A stretch of DNA of 64,000 nt from Nonomuraea turcica (GTDB lineage: Bacteria; Actinomycetota; Actinomycetes; Streptosporangiales; Streptosporangiaceae): assembly GCF_030718205.1 (NCBI RefSeq), contig NZ_JAUZQF010000016.1, forward strand, positions 186,001-250,000, written 5' to 3'. A program made the translations under genes and the position numbers. The notes beneath the pieces were generated by a model. That model made no database searches. It had not been told where the DNA came from and saw only the letters and a list, made by a program, of their open reading frames with translations. Below are positions 59,524 to 64,000 of this stretch, one piece after another (position 1 is the first letter of the stretch; each line of letters opens with the position of its first letter).

Positions 59524-60444
59524 TCAGCGGGGGTTGTCGGCGCGCCAGGCGACGTAGTCGGCGACCGCCTTGGCGATGTCGAAGGCCGGGGTGAAGCCGG
59601 TGTCGTCGGTGAGCCGGGTGATGTCGAGGTAGGGGTTGGCGCCGGGGCCGCTCTGCCGTCCGGCCAGGAGGTCGAGCCGCGAGCCGGGGGTGATCGCCTG
59701 CAGGGCGTCGGCGAGCCCGCGGTTGGTGAAGGGCCGGCCGCTGGAGACGTTGTAGGTGGTGTGCCGCAGGGTCGGCGTGGTCATCAGCAGGGCGATCGCG
59801 CGCCCGGCGTCGGGTGCGTAGCAGCTGTCGCCGCCGTCGTCGGCGTACAGCGGCTGCGGCTGCTCACCGCGGAGCACGGCGTTGATGTACGGCGGGATGG
59901 GGTTGAACGGTGATTCCGGGTCCATCAGCGGCCCCCAGATGCTCCCGATCCGCAAGACGACCGGCTGGACCCCGGTGCCCTGGAGGCTGTGCGTGGTCAG
60001 TGGCTCGACGGCCTTCTTGAAGGCGACGATCAGGTGCGGCAGGTCCGCGGTGGGCAGCGCGAGTTCCTCGTGCCAGCGGGTCTCGGTCCGGCCGATGTAC
60101 ACGCCGAGGCTGCCGGCGACGGCGAACCTGCGGACGCCCCAGGTGCGGGCGGCGTCCAGCGCGTTGAGCAGGCCGGTCGTGTCTGTACGGAAGAAGCCGA
60201 CCGGGTCCTGGTCGGGGATGGTGCCGGCGAGGTGGACGATGCCGCTGATGTCGTGGCGGCCGGCGAGGGCGAGGAAGGCGTTCCGGTCGGTGACGTCGAG
60301 GGGTTCCACGGTGACCCGGCCGACGAGGAACGACGGGACCTGGGTCCGGCGGTGCGTGGTGACGACGACCTGGTGTCCGAGGTCGGCGAGCGCGCGGGCG
60401 GTGTGGGCGCCGATCATGCCCAGCCCGCCGGTGATGAGGATCAT
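59524..60444 (-). CDS. NAD-dependent epimerase/dehydratase (SDR) lacking the usual catalytic Tyr
   Basis: 306 residues. GGLGMIGAHTARALADLG binds NAD and LDVTD contacts adenine. SLGVYIG has the active Ser. The YxxxK motif is replaced: the segment is HLIVAFKKAVE, with Ile or Val where Tyr should be. Sugar-nucleotide epimerase activity is therefore doubtful; it may act as a reductase with altered chemistry or bind ligand. ATG overlaps the RibD-like stop as ATGA (60441-60444). Confidence 0.8.
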   Translation of the reverse strand: MILITGGLGMIGAHTARALADLGHQVVVTTHRRTQVPSFLVGRVTVEPLDVTDRNAFLALAGRHDISGIVHLAGTIPDQDPVGFFRTDTTGLLNALDAARTWGVRRFAVAGSLGVYIGRTETRWHEELALPTADLPHLIVAFKKAVEPLTTHSLQGTGVQPVVLRIGSIWGPLMDPESPFNPIPPYINAVLRGEQPQPLYADDGGDSCYAPDAGRAIALLMTTPTLRHTTYNVSSGRPFTNRGLADALQAITPGSRLDLLAGRQSGPGANPYLDITRLTDDTGFTPAFDIAKAVADYVAWRADNPR

Positions 60445-61034
60445 CGGGCCACCTCGTAGTGGAGGTGGGTCACGCCGGGGGCCAGGATGGACTTCACCAG
60501 GCGCAGGTGCACGTGTTTCGGGAGCGTCTGGAAGAAGGGGCGGCCGCCGCCGAGCAGGACGGGCACCTGGTGGAGGATCACCTCATCGACGAGGCCCGCT
60601 TCCAGCGCGGAGGCCAGCACGCCGCCGCCCATGAGGCCGACGTCCTTGCCGTCGGCGGCCTGGCGGGCAGCTGCGACCGCATCCTCGATGCCGGTGGTGA
60701 CCAGCGTCTGCCGTTCGGTGATTTCTGGGGCCGGTCGGTGGCTGAGAAGGATCAGCGGGGCTGTCGGGTGCGGGCTGCCGCCTCCGAAGTGGTCGGAGTC
60801 GTCGTAGGTGTTGCGGCCGGCCACGATCGCGCCTACGCGTCCGGCGAGAGTGTCGAAGAGGCGGGCGCTGGGCTCGCTGAGTTTGAATCCGTCGAACGTC
60901 TGGCTGGGTGTGTCGCCGTTGAAGTACCAGTCGAACAGCATGTTCGCCTCGCCGAGGCCGCGTCCGGAGCCGGGATTGCGGCCGGTGATGTAGCCGTCGA
61001 CCGAGACGGCGTGGGCGCTGATGACCTTGCTCAT
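60441..61034 (-). CDS. RibD C-terminal / dihydrofolate-reductase-like protein (3)
   Basis: 197 residues. VISAHAVSVDGYITGRNPG, VGAIVAGRNTYDDSDHFG, VGLMGGGVLASALEAGLVDEVILHQVPVLLGGGRPFF. ATG 61034 overlaps the stop of the hydrolase-like gene as ATGA (61031-61034), and its own stop overlaps the epimerase start in the same way, so three genes are translationally coupled. Upstream purine-rich AAAGGAAAG may serve as a ribosome site. Confidence 0.88.
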   Translation of the reverse strand: MSKVISAHAVSVDGYITGRNPGSGRGLGEANMLFDWYFNGDTPSQTFDGFKLSEPSARLFDTLAGRVGAIVAGRNTYDDSDHFGGGSPHPTAPLILLSHRPAPEITERQTLVTTGIEDAVAAARQAADGKDVGLMGGGVLASALEAGLVDEVILHQVPVLLGGGRPFFQTLPKHVHLRLVKSILAPGVTHLHYEVAR

Positions 61035-61477
61035 GTCTTTCCTTTCCCTTCGCTGTTGATCAGCTGACTTGGGCCGATCGCAAGGTGGACCATCGGCGGC
61101 CATCCCCGCTCGCGTGCGTGCGAGGCGACGGCCGCAGCCAGTTCGGCGCCGACGCCTTCGCCGGCCAGCAGCAGGCGATCGGGGTCGGCGTCAAGTTCGC
61201 GGGCGTGGTCGGCGGCCCACTCGGTGGCCAGGATCGCGTCGCACCGCCCGTCCGGCCAGAGCGGTTTCCGGTACGACACGCACAAGACCACCACCCCGGC
61301 ACTCGAGCACACGGCGCGGCAGAGCGCATCCGCGCGTTCGATGCCGTCGGCCGGCAGGAACACCAGCATCGGCGCGGTCCGGGTCGCCGCCGGCCAGTAC
61401 GTGCGTACCGGCAGCGGCCCGGCGACACCCCGCAGCCGGGTGTCGGCGACCAGCCGTACAGCTGGATGATCGGGCAT
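61031..61477 (-). CDS. Truncated, catalytically dead alpha/beta hydrolase-like protein
   Basis: 148 residues, aligning with the first half of a hormone-sensitive-lipase-type esterase: GVAGPLPVRTYWP, then LVFLPADG where HGGG should be (oxyanion hole lost), WPDGRCDAILATEWAADHARELDADPDRL, and LLAGEGVGAEL where GDSAGG should be (nucleophile Ser is Gly). The protein ends shortly after, without acid or base residues. It opens the operon divergent from the LysR-esterase fusion. Either a decaying gene or a ligand-binding partner; the tight ATGA coupling argues that it is still translated. Confidence 0.6.
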   Translation of the reverse strand: MPDHPAVRLVADTRLRGVAGPLPVRTYWPAATRTAPMLVFLPADGIERADALCRAVCSSAGVVVLCVSYRKPLWPDGRCDAILATEWAADHARELDADPDRLLLAGEGVGAELAAAVASHARERGWPPMVHLAIGPSQLINSEGKGKT

Positions 61478-61586
61478 GGGTAGAGGCTCGCATCGGCACG
61501 GTCCTCGGGGGAAAGACCGATGGTGCATGGCAGTCTTGCCGACCAAGCATCACCGGCGGCGGCCGCGGCGGGTGGATAATGCCGAC

Positions 61587-62810
61587 ATGGCCGTCGACGG
61601 GCAGAAACGGGACGAGGAACACCAGCCGCCCGAGCGGGTGCTGCCGATGCCGGCCGCGCCGGACGCGATCGAGCTGCGGCACCTGCGGGCCTTCGTGGCG
61701 GTCGCCGACGAGCTCAATTTCGGCCGGGCCGCCGCCCGCCTCTACCTGTCCCAGCCGGCGCTGAGCAGGCAGATCCGCATGCTCGAGCGGCTGGTCGGCA
61801 GCGACCTGCTGCGCCGCTCGACGCACCGGGTGGAGCTCACGCTGGCCGGCGACGCCTTGCTGGACCGGGCGCGGCGCCTGCTGAGCGATCTCGACGACGC
61901 GATCTCGACGACCCGATCGGTGGGCGGTGAGCTGGCCGAACGGGCCGCCAAGTCCTGGCGGCCGCTCGACGACCTGATCCGCGCCGGCGCCGGGATCCAG
62001 CAGTTCCGCGCCGCGGTGGAGGACTTCCACGCCGGACTCACGCTGCCGGAAGGGGTCGGCGTACGGCCGGTCAACGCCGGCGGGGTGCCCGCCCTGGCGG
62101 TGGCCGAGGTGGCGGACCGCCCGCCGACCCTGCTGCATCTGCACGGCGGCGCGTACGTGGCCGGGTCTGCCTTCGGGTTCCGCCCGCTGGGCGGGGCGCT
62201 CTCGCTCGCGACCGGTGCCGGCATACTGGTGCCTGACTACCGGCTGGCGCCGGAACATCCGTTCCCGGCGGCCGTCGACGACGCGTTACGCGCGTACACG
62301 TGGATGCTGGACACCGGGACTCCCGCGGCCGGGATCACCGTTGGAGGTGACTCCGCCGGCGCCGGGCTGGTCCTCTCCCTGCTGATGACCCTCAAGGAGC
62401 AGCAGCTGCCACAGCCCGGCCGGGTCCTGCTGCTTTGCCCGTGGGTGGACCTGACGGGCGACGTGCGAGCGCCCGATGAGCAGGAGCCACAGCCGGCCAT
62501 CGATCCCTGGCAGCTCCACCGGTTCGCGGCCGCGTACCTGGCCGGTCACGATCCCTGCGACCCGCGGGTCAGCCCGCTCACCGCGGACCTGTCCGGCCTG
62601 CCGCCGATGCTCCTGCAGGCAGGCACCGGCGACCCGCTGGCCGGCGACGCCCACCGGCTCACCGAAAGGGCCCGGTCGTACGGCGTCGACGCGCGGCTCG
62701 AGCTCTATCCGGTGTCCGCCCACGTTTTCCACTACTTCTGGTCGTTCCTGCCGGAGGCCGCAGACGCGCTGGAACGAGCGGGCGCTTTCGTCCGCCGCGT
62801 AGCCGGCTGA
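61587..62810 (+). CDS. LysR DNA-binding domain fused to an HSL-family esterase
   Basis: 407 residues. Residues about 28-87 are a LysR HTH (LRHLRAFVAVADELNFGRAAARLYLSQPALSRQIR), then a linker helix to about 110. From about 145 a complete HSL-type alpha/beta hydrolase replaces the usual LysR substrate-binding domain: H186-G-G (oxyanion), GGDS256AGAG (nucleophile), GTGD349PL (acid) and SAH379VFH (base). ATG 61587 is 6 nt after GATAAT, so leaderless. It is divergent from the hydrolase-like/RibD/epimerase/PPOX set, the usual position of a LysR regulator relative to its targets. Fold assignments are firm; coupling of catalysis to transcription is inference. Confidence 0.9.
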   Translation: MAVDGQKRDEEHQPPERVLPMPAAPDAIELRHLRAFVAVADELNFGRAAARLYLSQPALSRQIRMLERLVGSDLLRRSTHRVELTLAGDALLDRARRLLSDLDDAISTTRSVGGELAERAAKSWRPLDDLIRAGAGIQQFRAAVEDFHAGLTLPEGVGVRPVNAGGVPALAVAEVADRPPTLLHLHGGAYVAGSAFGFRPLGGALSLATGAGILVPDYRLAPEHPFPAAVDDALRAYTWMLDTGTPAAGITVGGDSAGAGLVLSLLMTLKEQQLPQPGRVLLLCPWVDLTGDVRAPDEQEPQPAIDPWQLHRFAAAYLAGHDPCDPRVSPLTADLSGLPPMLLQAGTGDPLAGDAHRLTERARSYGVDARLELYPVSAHVFHYFWSFLPEAADALERAGAFVRRVAG

Positions 62811-62864
62811 GGTAATGCCAACGACTTTCCTCGAGCCGGACCGCCCGTGACCGAGCTCCTCCCG

Positions 62865-63233
62865 TCAGCGATAGTCGTTCTCCTTCAGCTCGATGACCCA
62901 GGCACGACGCTCGGCGATCTTGCCGTCGCGCATGACGAACACCTCCGCCATGGACATACGCATCTCACCGCCCGCGACTCGCTTCACCGTCCCGGTGAGT
63001 TCCGCCATGACGACATCGCCCTGCTCGACCATGCGCACGACCTCCAGGTGGGGAGGGTCGATGAGTTCGGGCGGGCCGTCGATGGCCCTGTCGTAGGCGT
63101 CTTTGCCGGTCAGGTGGAAGGCGCCGAAGACGGTCCACTCGATGTCGTCGGTCAGGCAGGACAGGATCTGCTCGTGATCGTTCTTACGGAAACCGTCCAG
63201 GTAGGTGTTGACGGTCTCGATGTTCCGTGACAT
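62865..63233 (-). CDS. SnoaL-like / NTF2-fold protein
   Basis: 122 residues. MSRNIETVNTYLDGFRKND, CLTDDIEWTVFGAF and VVMAELTGTVKRVAGGEM, with VFVMRDGKIAERRAWV at the end, mark the SnoaL_2/NTF2 cone fold. Members include polyketide cyclases, limonene-epoxide hydrolase relatives and many of unknown role. ATG 63233 with GGAG 7 nt upstream. Convergent with the LysR-esterase fusion. Confidence 0.82.
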   Translation of the reverse strand: MSRNIETVNTYLDGFRKNDHEQILSCLTDDIEWTVFGAFHLTGKDAYDRAIDGPPELIDPPHLEVVRMVEQGDVVMAELTGTVKRVAGGEMRMSMAEVFVMRDGKIAERRAWVIELKENDYR

Positions 63234-63476
63234 GTCTGCTCCTTCGAATCGGGTGTCGTCCATGAGGCGCCGCCGTGCGAACCGGCGGTTCCCTCGGTAG
63301 GAAGGTCGGAGCGGCCAGAGCCTTCTCGACATCACTTCGGGGAGTAGTTGAGCACCGACGATGATGCCCTGGCGAAGATCGTTTCCCAGCCGAGCGGTCG
63401 GGGGTTCGTTACGCACCCACGTGGGATGGGTGATGACACGCTTCGCGCGTTCGGGAGCCGGTCACGGGATCCGCTG

Positions 63477-63985
63477 TCAGTACCAGCGGCTGAATGCGGT
63501 GGCGCCGGATCCGGTCTCCGCGGCGAACTGAAGAACCCGCAGCGGCGCGTCAATGAGCTCCGTCGCATCGAAGTCGGGGGCGTCGCCCATGGCGGTCATC
63601 CAGGCGGTGATCCGGCTGAGGACCTCGCTTCGCTGTGTGGTGCACAGGGCTGCCGCCGGGTTCGCCTTGCGGGCAGTCGCGACAACAGACCGGCGCCCTC
63701 TGCCTCGGGCATGAGCGTCATGCTCGCGTCCCGCATGGCTTCCGTCGCCTCGGTAGGCGCGTTGGCGTCGTCGATGAAGTCCGCGAATCGCCAGGCGGTC
63801 GGCGTGGGTATCAAGGGGCCGGGAGGGTCCGCGGGGTGCTCGAAGAAGGGCTCTTGGTCGCCGCCGTTCGACCACCACGCAAGCGTCTCGCGAAAATCCG
63901 GCGGCCTGTGCTCGGCGACTCTATCTGCCGGCGTCAGTCCCGAAGCAGGATCTTCTTCCTGATTCTCTGAACTTGTCGTCGATCA
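63477..63985 (-). pseudogene. Frameshifted ORF, family not recognised
   Basis: Coding-type codon use switches frame near 63695. Reading leftward, one frame gives WWSNGGDQEPFFEHPADPPG and WRFADFIDDANAPTEATEAM, ending in LLSRLPAR; the next frame gives RKANPAAALCTTQRSEVL, then DFDATELIDAPLRVLQFAAE and a stop at 63477. No ATG or GTG heads the first frame after the TGA near 63985; an ATG in a third frame (MIDDKFRESG) may be the original start. No known motif. It may be a mutated gene or the result of sequencing indels. Confidence 0.4.
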
Positions 63986-64000
63986 TGGAGTGGCGTCGGT

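Noticed and set aside
63348..63962. 204-residue plus-strand ORF at the window end
   Set aside because: Low-complexity Gly/Ser/Arg-rich frame with no motif and no ribosome site; the minus strand shows more protein-like codon use, though broken.

Overview
This window is high-GC actinomycete chromosome. GTG starts are frequent, and genes with a TANNNT -10 box only 6-7 nt before the start codon (leaderless mRNAs) are common. Regulators are dense (TetR, MerR, WYL, AraC, Lrp, LysR, SARP, ECF and a two-component pair), and there are actinobacterial families such as paired PMT mannosyltransferases, an ECF42/YCII pair, F420/PPOX-type split-barrel proteins and a DUF664 protein. A Streptosporangiaceae-type organism (Nonomuraea-like) fits, but that is an inference from style, not a search result. 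I see no rRNA, tRNA, CRISPR array, prophage or intact insertion sequence.

1-12 kb holds conserved housekeeping and envelope genes: the 3' part of an FG-GAP repeat protein, tatD-metG, a GT2 polyprenyl-phosphate sugar transferase, a multispanning GT39-like enzyme, and rsmI flanked by two oppositely oriented PMT paralogues. A conserved gene of unknown function follows. 12-23 kb is a mosaic of small regulator/enzyme pairs: TetR with an alpha/beta hydrolase, MerR with an MBL-fold enzyme, MerR with a methyltransferase, ECF42 with YCII, WYL with VOC, and TetR with HAD. It also holds a broken hydrolase gene and a short scar of a duplicated copy of the 10862-12064 gene.

23-31 kb carries a chloramphenicol-type MFS exporter behind an apparent leader-peptide attenuator, AraC/LysE, a FAD monooxygenase/TetR pair, a prolyl iminopeptidase, a frameshifted lipoprotein gene and a secreted zinc-protease homologue that has lost its HExxH motif. 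31-42 kb holds small enzymes and hypotheticals (YjbR, NUDIX, DinB-like, Ddn-like, a Tat-exported formamidase homologue, alcohol dehydrogenase/Lrp, phosphotransferase, DUF6069, RibD-like) and a NarL/HisKA_3 two-component system. 43-51 kb has a PAF-acetylhydrolase-like lipoprotein, an 892-residue secreted HExxH protein, two TetR units and a second MFS pump. 51-57.5 kb has a large SARP/NB-ARC/TPR regulator with an MDR reductase on each side.

57.6-63.2 kb is the most interesting part. A TetR gene diverges from a RibD-like gene and a tiny basic ORF. Then a four-gene co-oriented set (hydrolase-like stub, RibD-like reductase, NAD epimerase, PPOX) diverges from a single gene that encodes a LysR DNA-binding domain fused to a complete hormone-sensitive-lipase-type esterase in place of the usual ligand-binding domain. 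Working together, these look like a regulated small-molecule modification cassette whose regulator could hydrolyse its own effector. The last 0.5 kb contains a frameshifted ORF.
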